DNA of 52,405 nucleotides from Desulfobacula sp. (GTDB lineage: Bacteria; Desulfobacterota; Desulfobacteria; Desulfobacterales; Desulfobacteraceae): assembly GCA_018645325.1 (NCBI GenBank), contig JABGOU010000026.1, positions 1 to 52,405 on the forward strand, given 5' to 3'. Position 1 is the stretch's first letter. Every line of letters starts with the position of its first letter. The notes under the pieces are model-generated. The model searched no databases and was not told the origin of the DNA. It saw only the letters and a list, made by a program, of their open reading frames with translations. The position numbers and the translations under genes are program-made. Positions 9,225 to 17,553 of this stretch are shown here, piece after piece.

Positions 9225-10304
9225 TTATTTGCTTGAAAACTGAAAAGTAATTTTATGGTTTAAAAAATAATCACCCATAATTAAAAATATTAACAAAGTA
9301 CCATTCACTATTTCAACAGTTGCTGCAGGCAGCCCCAGAGATATCTGTATGGCATCTCCACCCACCAGTATCCCGGCAAAAAAGATTCCTGAAATAATTG
9401 CATACAGGGGATTTAATTTGGCAAGCCATGCAACAATGATGGCTGTAAATCCATAACCAGAGGAAATTGAGGCAGGATATCCAAGATAGTGATGGATGCC
9501 GGCAACTTCACCAACCCCGGCAAGTCCTGCAAGTCCACCGCTGATGGCCATCAGGATCAGGCTTGTTTTTAAAAAATTTATTCCTGCATATTTACCGGCA
9601 TCCGGGTTTTCACCCACCACTCTTGCTTCATATCCAAAACGCGTTTTATAGATGATCACGCTCAGCACAATCGCACAGAGAATAGCTAAGATTAAAGTGG
9701 CATAATGAATCCTGGAACCTGGAATCAGTCCTAAAATAGCAGAATCAGGAAGGTTGTTTGTTCCGGGAAATCCAAATCGTGTTTTTCCTTTCCAGGGTCC
9801 TACAATGAGCATGGTTAAAATTTCAGCACAGATATAGTTGAGCATCAGGGTTGATATGACTTCATTAATGGAGTATTTGATTTTTAATATGGCTGGAATG
9901 GCTCCCCAGAGCCCACCTCCTATGAAACCTGCCAGAAAAATCAAAGGAACGATGATGTATGGAGGTAAAGCTTCTCCAAAGGTCAGTCCCGTCCATGTGG
10001 CGAAAATTGCCCCCATTAAAAGCTGGCCTTCCGCACCGATGTTCCAGAATTTTGCCCTGAAGGCAAGGGTCAGTCCTGTGCCGATAAGAATCAGGGGAAT
10101 GGCCTTTGTAATGGTTTCCTTGATTCCATAAAAGGAACCAAATGATCCTAAAAAGATTTCGGAAATCGCATAGATGGGGTTTACACCGGCAATAAGAAAA
10201 ATAATACTTATCACTACAAGTGCTGCCAAAAGACAAAGAATATTGGTCATAAAGGATCTTAAGGTCGTTATATTATATCTGTCTGTTGTTTTGATTTTTA
10301 TCAT
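9225..10304 (-). CDS. Nucleoside ABC transporter permease (BMP type, first subunit)
   Basis: This 359-residue membrane protein has about eight to ten hydrophobic segments. It contains NIGAEGQLLMGA and VGENPDAGKYAGIN, the cytoplasmic loop typical of the NupP/YufP branch of BPD_transp_2 permeases. Its ATG overlaps the stop of the ATPase gene by one base, which indicates a single translation unit. It should pair with the 8284-9204 permease to form the membrane channel. Confidence 0.9.
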   Translation of the reverse strand: MIKIKTTDRYNITTLRSFMTNILCLLAALVVISIIFLIAGVNPIYAISEIFLGSFGSFYGIKETITKAIPLILIGTGLTLAFRAKFWNIGAEGQLLMGAIFATWTGLTFGEALPPYIIVPLIFLAGFIGGGLWGAIPAILKIKYSINEVISTLMLNYICAEILTMLIVGPWKGKTRFGFPGTNNLPDSAILGLIPGSRIHYATLILAILCAIVLSVIIYKTRFGYEARVVGENPDAGKYAGINFLKTSLILMAISGGLAGLAGVGEVAGIHHYLGYPASISSGYGFTAIIVAWLAKLNPLYAIISGIFFAGILVGGDAIQISLGLPAATVEIVNGTLLIFLIMGDYFLNHKITFQFSSK

Positions 10305-11836
10305 TATTTTTTTTCCATTGGATCAATCCTTTTTGAACCTGCCATCATCAGGCCGATATCAGAAAACCTTCTGTCGTCTGAATCTAGAACTGCCATGAAT
10401 TCACCATCAAAAATAACTGCAACCCTGTCACACAGTTCAAATATCTCTTCAAGATCTTCCGAAAATAAAAGAACGGCACTTCCTTGTTTCCTGAGTTCCA
10501 AAAGATGTTTTCTTAAGAACTCCGTTGCCCCGACATCCAGCCCGTATGTTGGGTGTGATGCCACTAAAAGCTGTGGTTGCTCACTGATTTCTCTTCCAAG
10601 GATGAGTTTTTGAATATTTCCGCCGGAAAGGTTTCGGATCTGGTTATTAATTGAATGGGTGGAAACCTTGAACTGGCTGACAATGGATTTGGTATGATTT
10701 TTTACTTGTTTGTATTTTAGAAAATAACGCTTGGAAAATTTTTTTAAGTGATGCTGTTTTAAAATAGCATTATCATACAGGAAAAGACCCGGGGCGATTC
10801 CAAATCTGATTCTTTCTTCCGGTACATGGGAAACACCATTGTCATAAATTTGTCTTGGGGATTTATTGGTCATATCCCTTCCATTCATTTTTACTTTACC
10901 CGAGGAAATGTGCCTTATGCCTGTTATAGCTTCTGCAAGTTCGCGTTGCCCATTGCCGGAAACCCCTGCAATACCGAATATTTCATTTTGAAAAAGCTCA
11001 AATGAGATATTCTTAACAGCCAAAAGGCCCTTGTCTCCAATGACATTGATATTTTCAACAGACAGGTTTTTTTTGCCTTTTGCAAGTTTGTCCCTGTTGA
11101 TATTAAATACAACATCCCTTCCCACCATCATCCGGGCAAGGGATTTTTTATTGGTATTATTTGTGTCTGCGCTTCCTACAATTTTGCCTTTCTGGAGAAC
11201 CAGGACCCGGTCACAGATATCCATGATTTCATCTAATTTGTGGGAGATGAAAATAATCATGTGGCCTTTGGCTTTCATTCCTCTTAAAATAGCAATCAGT
11301 TCTTTGATTTCCAATGGGGTCAAAACGGATGTGGGTTCATCAAGGATAAGAAGATCAGCACCATTTAGAAGTGCCTTTATGATTTCAACCCGCTGCTGTT
11401 CCCCGGCTGAGAGCTGCCAGATCTTTTTTGTAATATCAATATGAAAGTCGAATTTTTTAGAAAATTGTTCAACTTTATCCTTGATCTTTATTTTGGGGAA
11501 GAAAAAGGGTGTGTCTTTATAGCCCAATGCAATATTTTCAATAACAGAATGATTCTGTATGAGCATAAAGTGTTGATGAACCATGCCAATGCCATGGTTG
11601 ATAGACTCAACAGGGTTGTTGATCCGGACGGTTTTACCGTCGATTTTAATTTGTCCGGAATCGGGCTGGTATAGTCCATATAAGATATTCATCAAGGTGG
11701 TTTTTCCGGCACCATTCTCGCCTAAAAGCCCAAGAATTTCGCCGGATTCAACACAAAGATTAATATCCTGATTGGCATGGATGCCTTGAAATGATTTTGA
11801 GATAGCTCTCATTTCAAGGCGTTGTATTTTTTTCAT
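10304..11836 (-). CDS. Nucleoside ABC transporter ATPase with two ABC domains
   Basis: The 510-residue protein contains two ATP-binding cassettes in tandem. The first has Walker A GENGAGKTT, signature LSAGEQQR and DEPTSVLTP. The second has a degenerate P-loop GVSGNGQRE but an intact signature LSGGNIQKL. This pattern matches NupO/YufO and sugar-type importers, where only the first site is fully canonical. It energises import of the ligand carried by the BMP protein encoded just upstream. Between them lies a strong terminator, so this gene is probably expressed less than the binding protein. Confidence 0.92.
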   Translation of the reverse strand: MKKIQRLEMRAISKSFQGIHANQDINLCVESGEILGLLGENGAGKTTLMNILYGLYQPDSGQIKIDGKTVRINNPVESINHGIGMVHQHFMLIQNHSVIENIALGYKDTPFFFPKIKIKDKVEQFSKKFDFHIDITKKIWQLSAGEQQRVEIIKALLNGADLLILDEPTSVLTPLEIKELIAILRGMKAKGHMIIFISHKLDEIMDICDRVLVLQKGKIVGSADTNNTNKKSLARMMVGRDVVFNINRDKLAKGKKNLSVENINVIGDKGLLAVKNISFELFQNEIFGIAGVSGNGQRELAEAITGIRHISSGKVKMNGRDMTNKSPRQIYDNGVSHVPEERIRFGIAPGLFLYDNAILKQHHLKKFSKRYFLKYKQVKNHTKSIVSQFKVSTHSINNQIRNLSGGNIQKLILGREISEQPQLLVASHPTYGLDVGATEFLRKHLLELRKQGSAVLLFSEDLEEIFELCDRVAVIFDGEFMAVLDSDDRRFSDIGLMMAGSKRIDPMEKK

Positions 11837-11859
11837 ATTGCTCTTAATAAAAATCGGGT

Positions 11860-11889
11860 AAAAAAAAAGCCGGGAAAATCTTTCCCGGC
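11860..11889 (-). terminator. Attenuating terminator between bmp and ATPase gene
   Basis: GCCGGGAAA at 11869-11877 pairs perfectly with 11881-11889 around a 3-base loop. On the minus strand the stem is followed by an unbroken run of eight or more T (11860-11868). It lies inside the operon, after the binding-protein gene and before the ATPase gene, so it likely lowers readthrough into the membrane components. Confidence 0.8.
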
Positions 11890-11910
11890 TTTTTTCAGGG
11901 TTTGTTTTAA

Positions 11911-13071
11911 TTATTGGGGAATGGATCCTTCAACGCCATCTACATAATACATGATGCTTAAAAGCTCTCCCATAGTTGCTTTTTCCCCTGCTTTGATTTT
12001 CAGGTTGCCTTTGTTGTCATAGATGGGTCCGGTATAGGGTTCAAATACGTCTCTACCTTGTTTCATCTGTTCATACCTTTTAACAACCAGATCATATGCA
12101 GAGATTTTACCGAATTCTTTGGATTCGATCATGGCTGCTTTGAGGTCATCAACAAATTTGGGATTGATTATATCTTTTTCATTTCCACCGAGAATGGCTG
12201 CTTTTTCTTTGGCTAACCACAAAATATCATAATCTTTGGTAAATTTATCATTATAAATGTCTTCAAGAATTTTAGCATAAATTCCACCCCAGTTCATGAG
12301 CTGTCCTGAAACAACAGAATCTTCACCATAAGGCTGCATGGCAGAATAGTGACTGAAAGTATAAATCTGTTTGCCTTTTTCCGCATGGCGCTGGCCGACT
12401 TCAATGACTGCAGGGGTGTCTTCGGTAAAGGCAAGGGCATCGTTGCCTTCTGCGATCAATGCTTCGGCAGCTTCCTTTGCTTTGTCCGGCCCATACCAGG
12501 CATAAATCCATTTTACATTGAGTTTTGCCTTTGGATTTGCAGCCTTGATACCCAGGGCATAGGCATTGATATGGCGAATCAGTTCAGGGATTGGAAAAGC
12601 TGCCACATAACCGATCTTGTTTGTTTTGGTAAGGGCACCTGCCATAAGTCCATTCAGATAATACATCTGGTAAAGGTCACCAAAATAAGTGCCCACATTG
12701 GCAGATCTTTTGAATCCTGAACAATGCATAAAAAGCTTATCAGGATATCTTGCACCGGCTTTAATTGTATCCTCCATGTATCCGAAACTTGCGGTGAAAA
12801 CCACGTCGCATTTTTGCTGCTGAATAAGACGGTCAATTATTCTTGCACTGTCTGCTTCTCCTACTGATTCTACAATAATGGTTTCCAGCCAGGGAAATTT
12901 TTCTTCTGCAAATTTTCTTCCCAAATCATGGGCATGGGTAAAGCCATAATCGCCAACAGGGCCGACATAAACAAAACCGGCTTTAAGTTTTTTTTCGCTT
13001 GCAAATACTATTGTAGAAAATCCAATAAAAAATATAGAACAAATTAACACCAGTATCATCCATTTTTTCAT
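11911..13071 (-). CDS. BMP-family nucleoside-binding protein
   Basis: This 386-residue protein starts with a signal peptide (MKKW, hydrophobic core, VFA then SEKK) and no clear lipobox. The mature part begins KAGFVYVGPVGDYGFTHAH, the hallmark of the BMP/PnrA-like family that binds purine nucleosides outside the membrane. The binding cleft segment ALAFTEDTPAVIEV is also present. It is the first gene of the transporter operon, with GGAGT ahead of the ATG. Some BMP relatives in proteobacteria bind other ligands, so the substrate is an inference. Confidence 0.88.
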   Translation of the reverse strand: MKKWMILVLICSIFFIGFSTIVFASEKKLKAGFVYVGPVGDYGFTHAHDLGRKFAEEKFPWLETIIVESVGEADSARIIDRLIQQQKCDVVFTASFGYMEDTIKAGARYPDKLFMHCSGFKRSANVGTYFGDLYQMYYLNGLMAGALTKTNKIGYVAAFPIPELIRHINAYALGIKAANPKAKLNVKWIYAWYGPDKAKEAAEALIAEGNDALAFTEDTPAVIEVGQRHAEKGKQIYTFSHYSAMQPYGEDSVVSGQLMNWGGIYAKILEDIYNDKFTKDYDILWLAKEKAAILGGNEKDIINPKFVDDLKAAMIESKEFGKISAYDLVVKRYEQMKQGRDVFEPYTGPIYDNKGNLKIKAGEKATMGELLSIMYYVDGVEGSIPQ

Positions 13072-13191
13072 TCTTTATCCACTCCTTTAAATTTAAGTTG
13101 ATTAAAATTTTATGGATAATACGATATTTAGATGTTCAAGGTCAACAATAATGATTGTGAAAAAAATGCTGTGATTGATTTGGATTATACC

Positions 13192-13659
13192 TTAAGGTAA
13201 TTTTTGCACTTGATAGCTATTTTCTTTCCATTCAAAGAAAAGCTCACCCTCTTTTACTTCATTTAAATATTTTGATATTTTCAAAAGGGTTCCTGTATTA
13301 AATTTTATGAGATGATTCGCTGTTTTAGCAAACAAACTATCGTCCGCAGTATATAATTTTGTCGGGTCTAAAATAATTGTATCCCCATTGTTAAGTATCA
13401 ATGTAACATCGTTTTCAAATCGTATTCTAACCACAAAAATGGCTGTGTCTTCATAAGAAAAATAGACCTTTTCTTCAGTATTTTCTGTTTTTTGATGAAC
13501 AAAATACCCCATGTCATCTTTTCGAATACAGGAATTAAAATATTTTATAACTCGGGGATGTTCAATTGGACCATGATCATTTTGCCATTGCCCGTGTTTA
13601 TCCATCCGGAAAACAGCATCTTCTTTTGAAATAATAATCTGTTTTAATGTTTTGGTCAC
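13192..13659 (-). CDS. DUF1285-like protein
   Basis: The 155-residue product starts at GTG with AAAGG nine bases upstream. The pattern at residues 15-60 (FRMDKHGQWQNDHGPIEHPR then FNSC and DDMGYF) and the later YFSYEDTAIFVV resemble DUF1285, a small two-domain family of unknown function seen in many proteobacteria. No signal peptide or membrane segment is present. It begins 25 bases after the oadB stop, so it is probably the last gene of the cNMP/OadG/OadB operon. The family match is moderate. Confidence 0.6.
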   Translation of the reverse strand: MTKTLKQIIISKEDAVFRMDKHGQWQNDHGPIEHPRVIKYFNSCIRKDDMGYFVHQKTENTEEKVYFSYEDTAIFVVRIRFENDVTLILNNGDTIILDPTKLYTADDSLFAKTANHLIKFNTGTLLKISKYLNEVKEGELFFEWKENSYQVQKLP

Positions 13660-13684
13660 AATATAAACCTTTTTTGAAAGTTGC

Positions 13685-14809
13685 TTACATCATAAAGCTC
13701 CATAGTATACCGGCGCAAATAGCAGATCCGATGACTCCTGAAGAGTTACAGGCCATGGCATGCATCAGCAAAAAGTTAGTTGGGTCTTCCTTAAGGCCCA
13801 CCAGATGAACTTCGCGTGCTGAACCGGGAACTGCTGAAACACCAGCTGCCCCAAGCAGCGGATTGATCTTTTCTTTCATAAAGAGGTTCATGATCTTAGC
13901 AAAAACAATGCCTGATGCTGTGGCAATGCTGAATGCAACGGCACCCAGCAAAAAAATACTGACTGACTTGGTGGTGAGAAAGACATCACCCTGGGTTGAT
14001 GCGCCAACAGTGAGACCTAAAAAGATAGTCGCCGTATCAATGACGGATGTGCGGGCAGTGTTGGCCAGGCGATCAACCACACCTGACTCTTTCATGATAT
14101 TACCGAAGAAAAAGGGGCCCAGCAGCGGAATGGAAGCCGGAGCCAGAAAACAGCAGAGGAACAGGCCGACCACTGGAAAGACCATTAGCTCTTTTTTGGA
14201 TACATCGCGAGGTTCGGGCATATGGATAAGCCGTTCCTTGCGGGTAGTCAAAAGTCGCATGATCGGAGGCTGAATGATGGGTATCAGTGCCATATATGAG
14301 TAGGCTGCTATGGCTATTGGACCGATCAGGTGAGGTGCCAATTTGGCGGTTAAAAAAATTGAGGTGGGTCCGTCAGCACCGCCAATAATAGCGATAGAGG
14401 CCGCCTCTTTTGGCATGAAACCTAAAGCCATCGCACTCAATAGCGTTACCCAGATGCCGGTCTGAGCGGCAGCACCTAAAAGCATGAGTTTGGGCCTTGC
14501 CAGCAGTGAGGAAAAATCTGTCATAGCCCCGAGCCCAAGAAAAACTATGGATGGATAGAGGCCGGAGGTAACCCCGAAGTAGAGATAGTGCAGGACACTG
14601 TTTGGCTCATAAATTCCCAGACCGAAGCCTTTAAAAAATGGGATATTACCTATCAGAACACCAAAACCAATAGGCAGCAGCAGGAGGGGTTCATACTTTT
14701 TGGCAATGGCCAGGTAAACAAATAAAGAGCCGACGGCCAGCATAACAAAATGTCGATAATCTGCAAGATAAAATCCCGTGTTTGATAAAAACTGGAGAAG
14801 CAGTTCCAT
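13685..14809 (-). CDS. oadB: Sodium-translocating decarboxylase beta subunit
   Basis: The 374-residue membrane protein matches OadB/GcdB/MmdB across its length. It carries GGADGPTSIF at about 143-152, the conserved region of the ion-conducting aspartate, plus many hydrophobic segments and GASTQGDVF. These subunits decarboxylate a carboxybiotin group and pump sodium outward. The sequence does not decide between oxaloacetate, methylmalonyl-CoA and glutaconyl-CoA systems. No biotin carrier or carboxyltransferase alpha subunit lies in the window, so that part must be encoded elsewhere. AGGAAAAGAAG precedes the ATG. Confidence 0.93.
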   Translation of the reverse strand: MELLLQFLSNTGFYLADYRHFVMLAVGSLFVYLAIAKKYEPLLLLPIGFGVLIGNIPFFKGFGLGIYEPNSVLHYLYFGVTSGLYPSIVFLGLGAMTDFSSLLARPKLMLLGAAAQTGIWVTLLSAMALGFMPKEAASIAIIGGADGPTSIFLTAKLAPHLIGPIAIAAYSYMALIPIIQPPIMRLLTTRKERLIHMPEPRDVSKKELMVFPVVGLFLCCFLAPASIPLLGPFFFGNIMKESGVVDRLANTARTSVIDTATIFLGLTVGASTQGDVFLTTKSVSIFLLGAVAFSIATASGIVFAKIMNLFMKEKINPLLGAAGVSAVPGSAREVHLVGLKEDPTNFLLMHAMACNSSGVIGSAICAGILWSFMM

Positions 14810-14858
14810 TCTTCTTTTCCTAATTATTGTGTGTGTTTCACCTGAAAGCTATTCACAA

Positions 14859-14881
14859 CGCCAGGCCTTATTGGGCTGGCG
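14859..14881 (-). other. Hairpin between oadG-like gene and oadB
   Basis: CGCCAGGCC at 14859-14867 and GGGCTGGCG at 14873-14881 can form an 8-of-9-base stem with a 5-base loop in the 145-base gap between the two genes. No T-run follows on the minus strand, so mRNA processing or stabilisation is more likely than termination. Confidence 0.4.
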
Positions 14882-14954
14882 CTCATAACTTTAATGTTAG
14901 TTTGTCGTTGTTTCGGGTATCATTTGTGAGTCATTATGATCCAGTTGTGAGCGT

Positions 14955-15365
14955 TTATCTGTTCCAAATAAATAACCCCTCACCTTCACATATCAGTATC
15001 CCGGCATCTCTGAGACGGCTAACCGTCAGAATAGGATGCGGAAAATTGTTTTGCTCAGCAACCTTATAAATATCGTTCAACTCAAAAGGTTGTTCTATCT
15101 TGTCAATAATCATCTGATAGATTTTGGCTGTTTCCAAAATATCGTTTGGTAATATCTTGGGAACAGATATCTCATTCTTGCTCTTGACCTTGTTTTTGGT
15201 TGGGAGTTCTGTGGTCTGTTCAGCTTTTTTATCAAAGATGGCAACCACCTTATGCAGTTGAGAGATGATAATGGACAGGATGATTAATCCCGACATTACT
15301 ATCAGCGGTCCGGTAATGGCCATTGCCCAGCCATTATAAGCACTTATGGCTTCTAATCCGTACAA
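14955..15365 (-). CDS. OadG-like small membrane subunit with extra C-terminal domain
   Basis: The 136-residue protein has one membrane helix at about 15-40, the architecture of gamma subunits that hold decarboxylase pumps together. A charged linker (about 45-70) leads to a soluble C-terminal domain at about 75-136. That domain reads like a small winged-helix fold: helices DILETAKIYQMIIDKI and ELNDIYKVAEQN, then HPILTVSRLRDAGIL. Ordinary OadG lacks this. The start is TTG at 15363-15365 with an excellent GGAGG site. It sits between a cyclic-nucleotide-binding protein and oadB. The winged-helix idea is from pattern only. Confidence 0.65.
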   Translation of the reverse strand: MYGLEAISAYNGWAMAITGPLIVMSGLIILSIIISQLHKVVAIFDKKAEQTTELPTKNKVKSKNEISVPKILPNDILETAKIYQMIIDKIEQPFELNDIYKVAEQNNFPHPILTVSRLRDAGILICEGEGLFIWNR

Positions 15366-15385
15366 AATTGATCCTCCTGTCTCGT

Positions 15386-15811
15386 TTATTGTGATCCTGC
15401 GGCTATAGTTCGTCGTTCTGAGGCGATTTTATCAATTTTTTTCATTATTTTTTCGCCTAGAGCATTGTTGCCTTGGATCAGTTCAAAAAAATCCCTGCTC
15501 GATATTTCCAACACCTCTCCATCTTTTTTGGCTGTAACGGTTCCTGTATAGTGGAATGGATGGACAACTGTAGACCAGCCCATTACCTCACCTATCTGCT
15601 CTAAAATAATCGAACGATCTCCTTTAAAAGCAGCCTCATAAGTTCCGGAGAGGATAATGAAGAAAGTGAGCGCCGGAGTACCTCGTTCAATTATGACCTC
15701 GCCGGCGTCGACAGTTCTGGATTTAAGCGCTGCTGCAAACGATTCTAACTCATGTTGCTTAAAATCTACAAAAAAATCGAGGGGTTTGAGAATATGGGCA
15801 TCAATACTCAT
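15386..15811 (-). CDS. Stand-alone cyclic nucleotide-binding domain protein
   Basis: The 141-residue protein is a single cNMP-binding beta-roll: FFVDFKQHELESFAAAL at the start, GEVIIERGTPALTFFIILSG, then a phosphate-cassette region (GEVMGWSTVVHPFHYTGTV) and a C-terminal helix. No DNA-binding domain follows, so it is not a CRP-type factor as it stands. The canonical FGExALL-RxA cassette is not clearly kept: the arginine position reads Y or H, so ligand binding is uncertain. It is followed after 20 bases by the OadG-like gene. Confidence 0.82.
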   Translation of the reverse strand: MSIDAHILKPLDFFVDFKQHELESFAAALKSRTVDAGEVIIERGTPALTFFIILSGTYEAAFKGDRSIILEQIGEVMGWSTVVHPFHYTGTVTAKKDGEVLEISSRDFFELIQGNNALGEKIMKKIDKIASERRTIAAGSQ

Positions 15812-15909
15812 AGCTGGCTCCTTATACTTGATACAAGCCTGTTCATTTCATCATCTTCAAGCTCGTTAAAAATGAATGATTTGCTTAAATTTTCTCTTAT
15901 ATTACTCAT
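15808..15909 (-). CDS. 33-codon ORF coupled to the cNMP-domain gene
   Basis: ATG at 15907-15909 follows AGGGAAAT, and the ORF ends in TGA at 15808-15810, overlapping the ATG of the next gene (ATGA). The peptide contains SFIFNELEDDEMNRLVSSI, which looks like the N-terminal helix of a cyclic-nucleotide-binding domain. It may be a coupled leader, a real small protein, or the leftover of a lost second cNMP domain. Confidence 0.45.
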   Translation of the reverse strand: MSNIRENLSKSFIFNELEDDEMNRLVSSIRSQL

Positions 15910-15940
15910 TATTTCCCTGTAATATTGCAACTAATCTGAA

Positions 15941-15969
15941 ATTATAACGTACGCCCGGATACTATTTCA
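15941..15969 (-). promoter_or_regulatory. Candidate promoter of the cNMP/oadGB cluster
   Basis: A perfect TATAAT (15941-15946, minus strand) lies 31 bases before the 33-codon ORF start. A weak -35 candidate TGAAAT sits 17 bases further upstream (15964-15969). Confidence 0.35.
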
Positions 15970-16523
15970 TTTTATATTTTGCACATTTCCATGGCCAAAA
16001 GGCCAACCATTTTGTGATGTTATCACTCTATGATAACTTGTTATAATAACACTATTTGCCATATATTCACATTAAAAGTTGCCCATTCAAACATATTTTT
16101 TAGGGCATGTCGATAGGAAATGCTATTATATAGCTTTATAATTATGTTTTATAGAATGAACCATACTTTTTTAAATAATCGAACCAATACAGATAGGAAC
16201 TTGCTTTTTGTTAACCAAAACATAAAAAAATCTTCCAAACCTTAAATATTACCCCCAAACTGATACAACAACAACATGTTGAAGCTGTATCAGGTGAATG
16301 CAAATTAAGTCAAACAAAAAAAGCAAGGACGTGAAAACATTTGAAAAAGCATTTCTCTGGCCTGCTTTTAATCCGATCCTTGCCATGCGGAACTCTCCAA
16401 TTTTTTGTAAAAGAGACCAGATGATCTTTAATTGTTTTGGGCAAAGGGTCTTTGTTATGTCTACATAGCAGGTACAGGGGTTGTATATTGAATTAATCGG
16501 ATGGGTTTTCAGGCTCGCATTTG
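15970..16523 (+). other. Non-coding AT-rich stretch with one short open frame
   Basis: No convincing gene, tRNA or terminator was found in this gap of about 550 bases between the J-domain gene and the cNMP cluster. A 45-codon frame at 16331-16468 (+) starts GTG and encodes a peptide with FCKRDQMIFNCFGQRVF. It has a badly spaced ribosome site and looks like a decayed gene tail. The source family was not recognised. Confidence 0.4.
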
Positions 16524-17507
16524 TTATCTCGATAACAGGTTTTGATACGCAGCATTTAATTCAATAAATTTTTCATGGGAGCCACCCGTATCAGGGTGAA
16601 CCTGCCTTGCAAGCTTGCGGTACAGTTTGGCTAATTTTTTTTTGGTCATTGTTTTAAGGTCTTTTCTGGTGATATTAAACATTTTGCAGGCTCTATCCGT
16701 TGTAATGGATTTTTGGGGCCTGGGCTTAAAAAAACGATGCCGGAACATGAAGTTTTTAGCAAAATCATCCAATAGGGTTGTGTCAGCGTACGCATGATCA
16801 AAGAACATGATGCTGTATCGAATCATATTCTCATCAAGATGAGTCTCTTTTTCAAAAAGCTCACTATTCAGTCGGCAGATTTCTTTGGAAAAATATGTAT
16901 CTACTTTTTCTTGATCCAGGGCATGGGGCATTGTTTTTGCCATAAATCCTGAAAAAAAGCTTTGGAGGTCAAATACTGTATAGACATAGGATTTTAAATC
17001 ATGGGTTTTTAATAAAAATTCCTGTTTGCGAAAGTACTGCTCAATTTCATCCCTGGATTGGTGGACAAGGTTTTTAAACAGTACCGCAGGCATGTTTTCC
17101 ACAGGGCCTTGATCCATACTCCCGAATTTTAAAAAATGGATTCTTCTTTTGTCAAAATAGTGGACCCGGGCAGCAATCTGATTTTTTTCATTTTTGGTCA
17201 ATTTTTTTTGAGGAGGATTCGAGGATCGCCCTTCAAAGGTGTCAATCGCCCGTCTGATATCCGACCTGATCCAGGGCCAGAAGAGATCCTCAAGTTCATC
17301 AGAATTATAATCCACGCCAGATTCAGACAGAATATCCTCCATTTTTTCATCAAAATAAAAAGCATTACCACCGGGATATTTAATCAATAAAGACGGATCA
17401 GAGCCAAGATTAAACAAATCCCTGAAGGTTAATTGTGAATCAATGGTGCAGGATTCTCTTAAAATATACTGTGACTGCCCGTTATTTTTTTTATACGCAA
17501 TATACAT
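16524..17507 (-). CDS. Protein with C-terminal J-domain
   Basis: The 327-residue product ends in a J-domain of about 55 residues. It has the HPD motif in LARQVHPDTGGSHEKF, preceded by the basic helix LAKLYRKLA. J-domains stimulate the ATPase of DnaK. The first 260 residues form a soluble, charged, mainly helical region with no recognised domain. The Gly/Phe and zinc-finger parts of true DnaJ are absent. A J-domain at the extreme C-terminus with a long unknown N-terminus suggests a client-specific co-chaperone. The gene stands alone, 46 bases downstream of nothing on its own strand except the DUF362 gene. Confidence 0.75.
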   Translation of the reverse strand: MYIAYKKNNGQSQYILRESCTIDSQLTFRDLFNLGSDPSLLIKYPGGNAFYFDEKMEDILSESGVDYNSDELEDLFWPWIRSDIRRAIDTFEGRSSNPPQKKLTKNEKNQIAARVHYFDKRRIHFLKFGSMDQGPVENMPAVLFKNLVHQSRDEIEQYFRKQEFLLKTHDLKSYVYTVFDLQSFFSGFMAKTMPHALDQEKVDTYFSKEICRLNSELFEKETHLDENMIRYSIMFFDHAYADTTLLDDFAKNFMFRHRFFKPRPQKSITTDRACKMFNITRKDLKTMTKKKLAKLYRKLARQVHPDTGGSHEKFIELNAAYQNLLSR

Positions 17508-17553
17508 GATAAAAATATTACAGCCAAATAATTAAAGACATAGGATAAGTGAA

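Noticed and set aside
16331-16468. 45-codon ORF in the gap near the J-domain gene
   Set aside because: Start and ribosome spacing are poor and the peptide was not recognised; recorded as a possible remnant only.
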